Below, piece after piece: positions 33,501 to 42,190 of a stretch of DNA of 64,000 bases (position 1 is the first letter of the stretch; the number at the start of each line of letters is the position of its first letter). The position numbers and the translations under genes are program-made. The notes below the pieces were generated by a model. It made no database searches, was not told where the DNA came from, and saw only the letters and a program-made list of their open reading frames with translations. This stretch comes from Sphingomonadales bacterium UBA2683 (lineage in GTDB: Bacteria; Pseudomonadota; Alphaproteobacteria; Sphingomonadales; Sphingomonadaceae), in NCBI GenBank assembly GCA_002354635.1, contig DELZ01000005.1, positions 678,908 through 742,907 of the forward strand, read 5' to 3'.

Positions 33501-34391
33501 ATGAGCATTTTAATCGACAAGAACACCAAGGTCATCACCCAGGGGATGACCGGCAATACCGGCACGTTCCACACCGAACAGGCTCTCGCTTATGGTACGC
33601 AGATGGTTGCGGGTGTGACGCCGGGCAAGGGTGGCACGACCCATATCGGTCTGCCGAACTACAACACCGTGGCGGAAGCCAAGGACGCGACTGGCGCGAC
33701 TGCCAGTGTTGTCTATGTTCCGCCGCCATTTGCAGCGGATTCGATCCTTGAAGCGATTGATGCCGAGATCGAACTGATCGTTGCGATTACCGAAGGCGTT
33801 CCGGTGCTCGACATGGTCCGCGTCAAGCGCGCGCTGCAGGGCAGCAAGTCGCGGCTGATCGGTCCCAACTGCCCCGGCGTTCTGACTCCCGACGAATGCA
33901 AGATCGGCATCATGCCCGGCAGCATCTTCAAAAAGGGCTCGGTCGGCGTTGTTTCTCGTTCCGGTACGCTGACCTATGAAGCGGTGCACCAGACCACGGC
34001 GGTCGGCCTCGGCCAGACCACGGCGGTCGGCATTGGCGGCGATCCGGTCAACGGCACCAATTTCATCGACGTTCTGGAACTGTTCCTTGCTGATGATGAA
34101 ACCAAGTCGATCATCATGATCGGTGAAATCGGCGGCAGCGCGGAAGAAGAAGCGGCGCAGTTCATTGCCGACGAAGCCAGGAAGGGCCGGTCGAAGCCGA
34201 TGGTCGGCTTTATCGCCGGCCTGACGGCGCCTCCGGGACGCCGCATGGGCCATGCCGGGGCGATTGTGTCCGGCGGCCAGGGCGGCGCGGAAGACAAGAT
34301 CGCGGCGATGGAAGCGGCCGGTATCCGGGTTTCGCCTTCGCCGAGCGAGCTGGGCACGACGCTGGATGCGATGCTGAAGGAGATGGTTTGA
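33501..34391 (+). CDS. sucD: Succinyl-CoA synthetase alpha subunit
   Basis: A 296-residue subunit with the CoA-binding N-terminal domain (VITQGMTGNTGTFHTEQAL, GVTPGKGGTTHIGLP) and the ligase domain carrying the phosphorylated His in GHAGAIVSGGQGGAEDK, near residue 249. With SucC it makes ATP or GTP from succinyl-CoA. SucC, normally encoded immediately before, is not in this window; only 97 bases separate mdh and sucD. Confidence 0.97.
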   Translation: MSILIDKNTKVITQGMTGNTGTFHTEQALAYGTQMVAGVTPGKGGTTHIGLPNYNTVAEAKDATGATASVVYVPPPFAADSILEAIDAEIELIVAITEGVPVLDMVRVKRALQGSKSRLIGPNCPGVLTPDECKIGIMPGSIFKKGSVGVVSRSGTLTYEAVHQTTAVGLGQTTAVGIGGDPVNGTNFIDVLELFLADDETKSIIMIGEIGGSAEEEAAQFIADEARKGRSKPMVGFIAGLTAPPGRRMGHAGAIVSGGQGGAEDKIAAMEAAGIRVSPSPSELGTTLDAMLKEMV

Positions 34392-34420
34392 GTTTGGCGG
34401 GAAAGTCTAAGCAAATTTTT

Positions 34421-34488
34421 CCCTGCCGCAGGGCAGGGCCCAGACGATCGCGCACTACAGTTCTGGGCCCCGCCCCTCGGCGGGGAAC
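34421..34488. repeat. Three-stem repeat, copy A (family CCCTGCC), before the GIY-YIG gene
   Basis: Hairpin CCCTGCCGCAGGGCAGGG, then CCCAGA facing TCTGGG, then hairpin CCCCGCCCCTCGGCGGGG. It ends seven bases before the GTG of the GIY-YIG gene. Related copies are at 34806, 34934 and 35051. Confidence 0.85.
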
Positions 34489-34494
34489 AAGATA

Positions 34495-34785
34495 GTGAAA
34501 GCCGGTTTCGTCTATATCATGGCAAGTGGACGAAACGGCACCATCTATATCGGATCGACAAGCAATCTGCCCAAACGGGTTTATGAACATCGCGAAGGTT
34601 TGATCGACGGGTTCACCAGGAAATACGGATGCAAGTTGCTGGTTTGGTACGAGGGTTATGACGATATTCAGGAAGCAAGGGCTACCGAATTGCGGATGAA
34701 GAACTGGAACCGGCAGTGGAAGCTCAAGCGGATTGAGCGGATGAATCCCGACTGGCGGGATTTGTGGGATGATATTGTGGAGTGA
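34495..34785 (+). CDS. GIY-YIG-family nuclease, single domain
   Basis: A 96-residue protein consisting only of a GIY-YIG domain: VYIMASGRNGTIYIGSTSN has the two motif halves (VYI and IYIG), RVYEHREGL the catalytic Arg, and WYEGYDDIQEARATELRMKN the Glu that binds metal, followed by the WKLKRIERMNPDWRDL tail common to the UPF0213 group. It begins with GTG directly after repeat copy A, with no clear independent promoter, and is followed by three more copies. Such stand-alone proteins are numerous in sphingomonad genomes; role unknown. Confidence 0.9.
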   Translation: MKAGFVYIMASGRNGTIYIGSTSNLPKRVYEHREGLIDGFTRKYGCKLLVWYEGYDDIQEARATELRMKNWNRQWKLKRIERMNPDWRDLWDDIVE

Positions 34786-34805
34786 ATGGCAGTTGAGATT
34801 AGGTG

Positions 34806-34873
34806 CCCTGCCGAAGGGCAGGGTCCAGACGATCGGACGGGACAGTTCTGGGCACCGGCCTTCGCCGGTGAAC
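34806..34873. repeat. Three-stem repeat, copy B
   Basis: Hairpin CCCTGCCGAAGGGCAGGG, central CCAGA/TCTGG, hairpin CACCGGCCTTCGCCGGTG. Its 68 bases are identical to copy C. Confidence 0.88.
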
Positions 34874-34933
34874 GATGAGAGAGCTGGCTGATGTGGTTTG
34901 AACTTGTGACGTAAAGAGATTTGAGTTTCTGTT

Positions 34934-35001
34934 CCCTGCCGAAGGGCAGGGTCCAGACGATCGGACGGGACAGTTCTGGGCACCGGCCTTCGCCGGTGAA
35001 C
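34934..35001. repeat. Three-stem repeat, copy C
   Basis: Identical over 68 bases to copy B, which lies 128 bases upstream. The exact identity points to recent duplication or gene conversion. Confidence 0.88.
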
Positions 35002-35050
35002 ATGATGGGATGGCTTGAGGTTGAGAAGTGAATGCATTTTTGAGACTCCG

Positions 35051-35120
35051 TTCGCCGCTGAAGAGCGGGGTCCGGACGATCACACACTACAGTTCTGGAC
35101 CCCGCCCTTCGGCGGGGCAC
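35051..35120. repeat. Three-stem repeat, copy D, before sucA
   Basis: First hairpin is degenerate (CCGCTGAAGAGCGG), the centre is TCCGGA...TTCTGGA, and the last hairpin is CCCCGCCCTTCGGCGGGG, closest to copy A. It ends 13 bases before the sucA start, so it overlaps the leader of that message. Confidence 0.82.
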
Positions 35121-35133
35121 AAGGGTAGAGATT

Positions 35134-37920
35134 ATGGGTTTTGAGAATCAGGATTTTATCGGCTCGGAACAGGAGCAGGGCCCGAGCTGGCAGCGCAAGC
35201 ACTGGCCGGTTGATGACGCCGACGAGTTGAACAGCGCGCTTGATCCGACGCAGATGGGGCTGGAGATCAAGGAGGTCGCGGCCAAGGCCGGCAAGGCGCT
35301 ATCCGACGACGAGGTTGCGCTGGCAGCGGAGAAATCGATCCGCGCGATGATGCTGATCCGGACCTACCGGGTGCGCGGGCATCTTGGGGCCAATCTCGAT
35401 CCGCTGGGATTGTCGAAACTCGAAGAGCCGGCGGACCTGACGCCCGAATTTCATGGTTTCACTGCCGAAGAAATGGACAAGCCGGTCTATCTGGGTGGCG
35501 TTCTGGGATTCCAGACGGCTTCGATCCGCGAGATCGAGGCGGTGCTGCGGGCCAATTATTGCGGCTCGGTGGGTCTCGAATATATGCATATCGCCGATAC
35601 CGAGGAGCGGCGCTTTCTGCAGGACCGGATGGAGGGCAAGGACGCCGCCATCCAGTTTACCCCGGAAGGCAAGAAGGCGATCCTCAACAAGGTGATCGAG
35701 GGCGAGGAATATGAAAATTTCCTCGGCAAGAAATATGTCGGGACCAAGCGCTTCGGCCTCGACGGCGGCGAATCGATGTTGCCGGCGCTGGAAAATATCA
35801 TCAAATATGGCGGCCAGTCCGGCGTGCGCGATATCGTCTACGGCATGGCCCATCGCGGCCGGCTGAACATTCTCGCCAATGTGATGGCCAAGCCCTACAA
35901 GGTGATCTTCCACGAATTCCACGGCGGTTCGGCCAATCCGGAAGATGTCGGCGGGTCCGGCGACGTGAAATATCATCTCGGCACCTCCTCCGACCGCGAA
36001 TTTGACGGCATCAATGTCCATATGAGCCTGGTGCCCAATCCGTCGCATCTGGAAGCGGTCGATCCGGTGGTGCTCGGCAAGGTCCGCGCCCAGCAGGTGG
36101 CGCGCGACGATCTCGAAAAGCATGATCAGGTGCTGCCGGTGCTGATCCACGGCGACGCCGCCTTTGCCGGCCAGGGCATTGTCTGGGAATGCCTTGGCTT
36201 CTCCGGTATCCGGGGTTACAATACCGGCGGCTGTATCCATTTCGTGATCAACAACCAGATCGGCTTTACCACCAGCCCGCAGTTCGCGCGCTCCTCGCCT
36301 TACCCGTCCGACGTTGCCAAGGGCGTGCAGGCACCGATTTTCCACGTCAACGGCGATGATCCGGAAGCGGTGACCTTCGCCTGCAAGATCGCGATCGAGT
36401 TCCGCCAGCGTTTCGGCCGGGATATCGTAATCGACATGTGGTGCTATCGCCGCTTCGGCCATAACGAAGGCGACGAACCGAGCTTCACCCAGCCCTTGAT
36501 GTATGCCGCGATCAAGAAACATCCCAAGGTCAGCAAGCTGTACGAAGCGCGGCTGGTCGAGGAAGGCGTGATCGACGCGGACTGGGCCGACAAGACCCGC
36601 AAGGATTTTGCCGACCATCTCGAGACCGAATTCCAGGCAGCGGCCGACTACAAGGCCGACAAGGCCGACTGGTTTGGCGGTCGCTGGCAGGGCCTGCATA
36701 TTCCCGCCGATCCGGAAAGCGCGCGGCGCAACGTGGAAACCGCGATTGATGGCAAATTGTTCGACAGTCTCGGCCGGACGCTGACGCGGGTTCCCGAGGG
36801 CCACACAATTCACAAGACCCTCGGCCGGGTGCTCGATGCCAAGGCCCAGATGTTCAAGAGCGGCGCAAATTTCGACTGGGCGACCGGTGAAGCGCTGGCT
36901 TACGGCTCGCTGGTGTCGGAAGGCTATAATGTGCGTCTGTCCGGGCAGGACAGCGGGCGCGGGACATTTTCGCAGCGGCACGCGGTCTGGGTCGACCAGA
37001 AAACGGAAGAAAAATATGTTCCCCTGAGCACCGTGCCGCACGGCCGGTTCGAGGTACTCGATAGTCCCTTGAGCGAATATGGCGTGCTCGGCTTTGAATA
37101 TGGCTATGCCGGGGCCGATCCGAAAACGCTGGTATTGTGGGAAGCGCAATTCGGCGATTTTGCCAATGGCGCGCAGATCATGATCGACCAGTTCATCGCG
37201 TCCGGCGAAGCCAAATGGCTGCGTGCCAACGGCCTCGTGATGCTGCTGCCCCATGGCTATGAAGGTCAGGGGCCGGAACATAGTTCGGCCCGACTGGAAC
37301 GCTTCCTGCAGCTGTGCGCGCAGGATAATATCCAGGTTGCCAATATCACCACACCGGCCAATTATTTCCATGTGCTGCGGCGGCAGATGCTGCGTAGCTT
37401 CCGCAAGCCGCTGATCATCATGACGCCGAAATCGCTGCTGCGGCACAAGCTGGCGGTGTCGAAAGCGGAAGATTTCCAGGGTGACCAGCATTTCATGCGG
37501 ATATTGTCCGACACCAATCCGCCCGCCGACAAGGATGTGAAGCGGCTGGTGCTGTGCTCTGGCAAGGTCGCCTATGACCTGATCGAGGCGCGCGATGCGG
37601 CCAGTGACAAAAATACGGCGATTGTCCGGATCGAGCAGCTTTATCCCTTCCCGGGCGAGCCGCTGGTGGTCCGGTTGAAGCGGATGAAGAATCTCGAGAC
37701 CCTGGTCTGGGCGCAGGAAGAACCGAAGAATAACGGCAGCTGGCATTTTGTCCGCGCCTATCTCGACGATTGTCTGGCGCAGGCAGGCTTGGGTCCGGCC
37801 GAGCCGGTCTATGCCGGACGCGCCGCTTCGGCTTCGCCGGCAACGGGACTGGCGTCGCGGCACAAGCAGCAGCAGGAACAATTGATCGCCGAAGCATTGG
37901 GGCATCCCGTACAGGATTGA
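35134..37920 (+). CDS. sucA: 2-oxoglutarate dehydrogenase E1 component
   Basis: A 928-residue thiamine diphosphate subunit that decarboxylates 2-oxoglutarate and passes the succinyl group to lipoyl-E2. Features: N-terminal helix RKHWPVDDADELNSALD, the domain start RTYRVRGHLGANLDPLG, GMAHRGRLNILANVMAKP, the cofactor region HGDAAFAGQGIVWECLG with NNQIGFTTSP, and the transketolase pyrimidine domain (RGTFSQRHAVWVDQ). Length and order are standard. The first gene after the repeat cluster; sucB follows after 17 bases. Confidence 0.97.
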   Translation: MGFENQDFIGSEQEQGPSWQRKHWPVDDADELNSALDPTQMGLEIKEVAAKAGKALSDDEVALAAEKSIRAMMLIRTYRVRGHLGANLDPLGLSKLEEPADLTPEFHGFTAEEMDKPVYLGGVLGFQTASIREIEAVLRANYCGSVGLEYMHIADTEERRFLQDRMEGKDAAIQFTPEGKKAILNKVIEGEEYENFLGKKYVGTKRFGLDGGESMLPALENIIKYGGQSGVRDIVYGMAHRGRLNILANVMAKPYKVIFHEFHGGSANPEDVGGSGDVKYHLGTSSDREFDGINVHMSLVPNPSHLEAVDPVVLGKVRAQQVARDDLEKHDQVLPVLIHGDAAFAGQGIVWECLGFSGIRGYNTGGCIHFVINNQIGFTTSPQFARSSPYPSDVAKGVQAPIFHVNGDDPEAVTFACKIAIEFRQRFGRDIVIDMWCYRRFGHNEGDEPSFTQPLMYAAIKKHPKVSKLYEARLVEEGVIDADWADKTRKDFADHLETEFQAAADYKADKADWFGGRWQGLHIPADPESARRNVETAIDGKLFDSLGRTLTRVPEGHTIHKTLGRVLDAKAQMFKSGANFDWATGEALAYGSLVSEGYNVRLSGQDSGRGTFSQRHAVWVDQKTEEKYVPLSTVPHGRFEVLDSPLSEYGVLGFEYGYAGADPKTLVLWEAQFGDFANGAQIMIDQFIASGEAKWLRANGLVMLLPHGYEGQGPEHSSARLERFLQLCAQDNIQVANITTPANYFHVLRRQMLRSFRKPLIIMTPKSLLRHKLAVSKAEDFQGDQHFMRILSDTNPPADKDVKRLVLCSGKVAYDLIEARDAASDKNTAIVRIEQLYPFPGEPLVVRLKRMKNLETLVWAQEEPKNNGSWHFVRAYLDDCLAQAGLGPAEPVYAGRAASASPATGLASRHKQQQEQLIAEALGHPVQD

Positions 37921-37937
37921 AAAGAAAGCAGCAGACA

Positions 37938-39182
37938 ATGGCAACAGAAGTAACAGTCCCGGTCTTGGGCGAATCGATTACCGAAGCGACTCTGGGTGAA
38001 TGGCTCAAGCAGCCTGGTGATGCGGTCGCCGCCGACGAGCCGATCGCCAGCCTCGAAACCGACAAGGTGGCGCTGGAAGTGCCGGCGCCGGAAGCCGGGG
38101 TGATGGGCGAGCACAAGGTCGCGGTCGGCGACACGGTCGAGGTCGGCGCGGTAATCGCGACGATCGAAGCCGGCAGCGGCGCGAGCACGGCGGCCAAGTC
38201 GGCACCGGCTCCGGCCACGGAAAAGGCGGACGCGGGAACCGCAGCCAAGGCGGACGAGCCCGATGCCTCGATCACGCTGTCGCCGTCGGTGCGCCGGCTG
38301 GTCCTGGAACATGGTGTCGACCCGAGCCAGATCAGCGGCACGGGCAAGGATGGCCGGCTGACCAAGGCGGATGTCGAGCAATATGTGAAATCGGGCGCGA
38401 AGCAGCCGCCGCTGGCGGAAAAGGGCACGGCAAGCGGGGCTCCGGCCTCGTCCGAATCGGCTGCGCCTGCGGCGCCCGGGAACCGCAACGAGGAACGGGT
38501 GCGGATGACCCGGCTGCGCCAGACCGTCGCGCGGCGGCTGAAGGAGGCGCAGGATACGGCGGCGCTGCTGACTACGTTCAACGATGTCGACATGAGCGCG
38601 GTGATCGAGACGCGCGGCAAGTACAAGGACCTGTTCGCCAAGAAGCACGGCGTGAAGCTGGGCTTCATGGGCTTTTTCGTCAAGGCGGCCTGCATGGCGC
38701 TGAAGGACGTGCCTTCGGTCAACGCGCAGATCGATGGCGAGGAAATCGTCTATCATGACTATGCCGATATCTCGGTGGCGGTCAGTGCGCCGAACGGGCT
38801 GGTGGTGCCGGTGATCCGCAACGCCGAGGCGATGAGCTTTGCCGATGTCGAGAATACGATCGGCGATTTCGGCAAGCGCGCCAAGGACGGCAGCCTGACC
38901 ATGGCCGACATGCAGGGCGGCACGTTCACCATTTCCAACGGCGGCGTGTTTGGCTCGCTGATGTCGACGCCGATCATCAACCCGCCGCAGTCGGCGGTGC
39001 TCGGCCTGCACCGGATCGAGGACCGCGCGGTGGTGGTCGATGGCGAAGTTGTGGTTCGGCCGATGATGTATCTGGCGCTGAGCTATGACCATAGGCTGAT
39101 CGATGGACGCGAGGCGGTGACCTTCCTGGTGCGGATCAAGGAAGCGATCGAGGATCCGGCGCGGCTTTTGATTGATTTGTAG
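37938..39182 (+). CDS. sucB: Dihydrolipoamide succinyltransferase (2-oxoglutarate dehydrogenase E2)
   Basis: A 414-residue protein starting at ATG 37938 (MATEVTVPVLGESITEATLG). Domain order: one lipoyl domain with the lipoylated Lys in ETDKVALEVPAP, an Ala/Pro-rich linker, the E1/E3-binding domain (VRRLVLEHGVDPSQISGTGK), a second linker, and the catalytic core ending YDHRLIDGREAVTFL with the active His and Asp. The E2 core forms the scaffold of the complex. It is also called odhB. Confidence 0.97.
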   Translation: MATEVTVPVLGESITEATLGEWLKQPGDAVAADEPIASLETDKVALEVPAPEAGVMGEHKVAVGDTVEVGAVIATIEAGSGASTAAKSAPAPATEKADAGTAAKADEPDASITLSPSVRRLVLEHGVDPSQISGTGKDGRLTKADVEQYVKSGAKQPPLAEKGTASGAPASSESAAPAAPGNRNEERVRMTRLRQTVARRLKEAQDTAALLTTFNDVDMSAVIETRGKYKDLFAKKHGVKLGFMGFFVKAACMALKDVPSVNAQIDGEEIVYHDYADISVAVSAPNGLVVPVIRNAEAMSFADVENTIGDFGKRAKDGSLTMADMQGGTFTISNGGVFGSLMSTPIINPPQSAVLGLHRIEDRAVVVDGEVVVRPMMYLALSYDHRLIDGREAVTFLVRIKEAIEDPARLLIDL

Positions 39183-39188
39183 AATTTA

Positions 39189-39262
39189 TGCTCCGGGCGA
39201 AGACCCGGCGCCCTGGATATTTAGCGTTCTGACGCCAAGGCTCCGGCTCGGGGGCCGGAGCA
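39189..39262. repeat. REPIN-like doublet between sucB and lpd (family GCTCCG)
   Basis: Outer arms TGCTCCGG and CCGGAGCA, with inner CTGGATAT and GCCAAGGCTCCGG, share plan and core words with the ruvB repeat at 13703-13780. The 5' part also pairs locally (CCGGGCGAAGACCCGG). Confidence 0.75.
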
Positions 39263-39277
39263 GAAAAGAGGTAGAAT

Positions 39278-40684
39278 ATGACCGACAATTTTGATTATGA
39301 TCTTCTGATAATCGGCTCCGGTCCCGGCGGCTATGTCGCGGCGATCCGGGCGGCGCAGCTGGGGCTGAAGACCGGATGCATCGAGAGCCGCGAGACGCTC
39401 GGCGGGACCTGCCTCAACGTCGGCTGTATCCCGTCCAAGGCGATGCTGCACGCGTCGGAACTCTATCACGAGGCCCATTCGGGCGCGCTGGAGAAATTCG
39501 GCGTCAAGCTGAGCGGCGCCAAGCTGGACCTGAAGCAGATGCACGCGGAAAAATCCAAGGCGGTGAAAGAGCTGACCGGCGGCATCTCGATGCTGTTCAA
39601 GAAGAACAAGGTCGACTGGATCCAGGGGCGCGGCGCGTTCGAGGATGCGCATACGGTCAGGGTTGGCGACAAGAGCTATACGGCGAAAAATGTGCTGATC
39701 GCGACCGGATCATCGGTGACTCCGCTGCCGGGGATCGAGGTCGACAATGACAAGCATGTCGTGGTCGATTCGACCGGCGCGCTGGAATTGCCGAAGGTGC
39801 CGGGGCATCTGGTGGTGATCGGCGGCGGCGTGATCGGGCTGGAACTGGGCTCGGTCTGGCTGCGGCTCGGCGCGAAGGTGACCGTGGTCGAATATCTCGA
39901 CCAGATACTGCCTGGCATGGACGGCGATATCCGCAAGGATGCCAATCGCCTGTTCAAGAAGCAGGGTTTTGATATAAAGACCGGCACCAAGGTCACGGGC
40001 TGCAGCGTCAAGGGCAAGAAGGCGACATTGACCATGGAACCGGCCAAGGGCGGTGACAGCGAGACGATGGAAGCGGATGTCGTGCTGGTCGCGATCGGCC
40101 GCAAGCCCAATATCGACGGTCTCGATCTCGACAAGTCGGGCGTCGAAACCAACGAGCGCGGCCAGATCGAGGTCGGGCATGACTTCCAGACCGATATCGC
40201 GGGCGTCTATGCGATCGGCGATGTCACGCCGGGTCCGATGCTGGCGCACAAGGCGGAGGACGAAGGCATTGCCGCAGCGGAATTTATCGCCGGACAGCAG
40301 GGGATCGTCAATCACGACCTGATCCCGGGCGTGGTCTATACCTATCCCGAAATTGCCAGCATCGGCAAGACCGAGGAAGAGGTGAAGGACAGCGGTGTCG
40401 ACTACAAGGTCGGCAAGTTCGTCTTTGCCGCCAACAGCCGCGCCAAGACCAATCGCGACACCGACGGCTATGTGAAAATCATCGCCGATGCCAAGACCGA
40501 CCGGGTGCTGGGCGCGCATATCATCTCGTCGCTGGCCGGCACGATGATCGCGCAGGTCACCCAGGCGATGGAATTTGGCGCGACCTCGGAAGACATTGCT
40601 TACACCTGCCACGCCCATCCGACCCATTCGGAAGCGATCAAGGAAGCGGCGATGGCGGTGCAGGGCAAGCCGATCCATATGTAG
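39278..40684 (+). CDS. lpd: Dihydrolipoyl dehydrogenase (E3)
   Basis: A 468-residue flavoprotein that reoxidises the lipoyl groups of E2 with NAD. The FAD site is LLIIGSGPGGYVAAIRAAQ, the redox disulfide is GGTCLNVGCIPSKAML, the NAD site is VVIGGGVIGLELGSVW, and the acid/base His is in CHAHPTHSEA near the C-terminus. It closes the 2-oxoglutarate dehydrogenase set and may also serve pyruvate dehydrogenase unless another copy exists. A small hairpin (TCCCGCC/GGCGGGA, 40695-40710) follows the stop. Confidence 0.97.
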   Translation: MTDNFDYDLLIIGSGPGGYVAAIRAAQLGLKTGCIESRETLGGTCLNVGCIPSKAMLHASELYHEAHSGALEKFGVKLSGAKLDLKQMHAEKSKAVKELTGGISMLFKKNKVDWIQGRGAFEDAHTVRVGDKSYTAKNVLIATGSSVTPLPGIEVDNDKHVVVDSTGALELPKVPGHLVVIGGGVIGLELGSVWLRLGAKVTVVEYLDQILPGMDGDIRKDANRLFKKQGFDIKTGTKVTGCSVKGKKATLTMEPAKGGDSETMEADVVLVAIGRKPNIDGLDLDKSGVETNERGQIEVGHDFQTDIAGVYAIGDVTPGPMLAHKAEDEGIAAAEFIAGQQGIVNHDLIPGVVYTYPEIASIGKTEEEVKDSGVDYKVGKFVFAANSRAKTNRDTDGYVKIIADAKTDRVLGAHIISSLAGTMIAQVTQAMEFGATSEDIAYTCHAHPTHSEAIKEAAMAVQGKPIHM

Positions 40685-40845
40685 GGCGAGGTCTTCCCGC
40701 CCAGGCGGGAGCCCATCTCCCGGATTTCGGTCGAGGTGCAGTGAAAATTGATTGCGGCCGCAATCGTCTATAGACCTTACAGGATTTTCCGAAGCTAGTT
40801 CAGGAGTCGGCCTCCTGCCTCAACAGCAGTACAGGGGAGAAACCA

Positions 40846-42168
40846 TTGTCTATTTTGTCACTGACCACAGAATCCACTGCGACCGAAATCGCCGCTGATA
40901 TTGTTGCGGGAAAACTTTCCGCTCTCGAAGCGGTCGAGTCAGCCATTGCCCGTATTGAGGCGCTCGACGGTCCGATCAATGCTGTGGTCGTACGCGACTT
41001 TGACAGCGCGCGGGCAGCGGCGAAACGGCTGGATGCGGTCGGTCCGAAAGGCGACCAGCCGCTTTTTGGCGTGCCGATGACGGTCAAGGAAAGCTTTGAT
41101 CTAACCGGCCATCCCTCGACCTGGGGACTGGAGCATGCACGCAACAACATCGCCCAGTCCGATGCGGTGGTTGTGCAGCGCCTGAAACGTGCCGGAGCAG
41201 TCATCCTCGGCAAGACCAATGTTCCGCCGGACCTGGCCGACTGGCAATCGAATAATCCGGTCTATGGCCGCACCAATAATCCGCATGACCATGGGCGCTC
41301 GCCAGGGGGCTCATCGGGCGGCGGCGCGGCGGCGGTGGCGGCGGGTATGGTGCCGTGCGAATTTGGTTCCGACATTGGCGGTTCGATCCGCGTGCCTGCG
41401 CATTTTTGTGGCGTCTGGGGGCATAAGCCGACTTTCGATGTAATCAGCCTTGAGGGACATGGCTATCCCGGCACGGATTCCGCCCGTCCTGCTCTATCCG
41501 TTTGCGGTCCCCTGACGCGTTCGGCCGATGATCTGGCAACACTGCTCGACATCACGCTTGACCATCCGCTGGCGCGTCGCAATGTGCCGCTCAACGGGGC
41601 GCGCTATTTGCTGATTGACGAGCAGCCGATGGTCGGCTGTGCGAGCGCCTATCGCGCAGAACTCGATCGGGTTGCGGGGCAGATCGAGGATGCGGGCGGG
41701 CAGGTTGAACGGCGCTGCGCGCTGATTCCGGATCTGGAGGCAGCCCATGAAAGCTATCTCAAGATGCTCAATATCGCGATGGCGGGCGGCCTGCCTGCGC
41801 CCGATGGAACGCAGGCCACCGTCCGCGACTGGTTTGACCTTTGCGATATTCAGGCGCGGGTTTACCGTCAATGGCGCGATATATTCGGCGCATTCGATTT
41901 TGTTCTGGCCCCGGTCAGCGCCACACCCGCCTTTCCGCATCATGCCGGACAGATTTTCCAGGACAATATTGCTATTGACGGTGTTGATTTGTCCGCCGCG
42001 CCGCAGCTCGCATGGGCCGGTATCGCGACTTTTCCGGGCCTGCCCTCGACCGTGCTGCCCATCGGCACTGTCGACGACATGCCGGTCGGGATGCAGGTGA
42101 TCGGTGACAGGTTCCAGGACTTTCAAACAATTGATGGTGCGCGGCAGATAGCGGCGCTATTGATCTGA
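40846..42168 (+). CDS. Amidase (amidase signature family), TTG start
   Basis: A 440-residue enzyme. The signature region is GRSPGGSSGGGAAAVAAGMVPCEFGSDIGGSIRVPA (in parts), with the Ser-cisSer-Lys triad: Lys in GVPMTVKESFD, cis-Ser in GGSSGG, and nucleophile Ser in DIGGSIRVP. It could be an acylamide amidase or a GatA-like paralogue; the absence of gatB/gatC nearby favours a catabolic amidase. The start is TTG at 40846, supported by AGGGGAGA at 40833-40840 and by the lack of a suitable ATG. Confidence 0.92.
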   Translation: MSILSLTTESTATEIAADIVAGKLSALEAVESAIARIEALDGPINAVVVRDFDSARAAAKRLDAVGPKGDQPLFGVPMTVKESFDLTGHPSTWGLEHARNNIAQSDAVVVQRLKRAGAVILGKTNVPPDLADWQSNNPVYGRTNNPHDHGRSPGGSSGGGAAAVAAGMVPCEFGSDIGGSIRVPAHFCGVWGHKPTFDVISLEGHGYPGTDSARPALSVCGPLTRSADDLATLLDITLDHPLARRNVPLNGARYLLIDEQPMVGCASAYRAELDRVAGQIEDAGGQVERRCALIPDLEAAHESYLKMLNIAMAGGLPAPDGTQATVRDWFDLCDIQARVYRQWRDIFGAFDFVLAPVSATPAFPHHAGQIFQDNIAIDGVDLSAAPQLAWAGIATFPGLPSTVLPIGTVDDMPVGMQVIGDRFQDFQTIDGARQIAALLI

Positions 42169-42190
42169 CCGTTTTCGGAGGAGGGTCGGG

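Noticed and set aside
34421..35120. Possible CRISPR array
   Set aside because: Repeats are 68-70 bases, palindromic with three stems, irregularly spaced and with a gene between; no Cas genes nearby.
35299..37944. Minus-strand open frame of 881 codons opposite sucA
   Set aside because: It is the antisense of a clearly real gene, with His/Arg/Asp-rich composition typical of reverse reading of GC-rich codons and no recognisable domain.
40695..40710. Intrinsic terminator after lpd
   Set aside because: A TCCCGCC/GGCGGGA stem is present but no T run follows, so I do not list it as a terminator.
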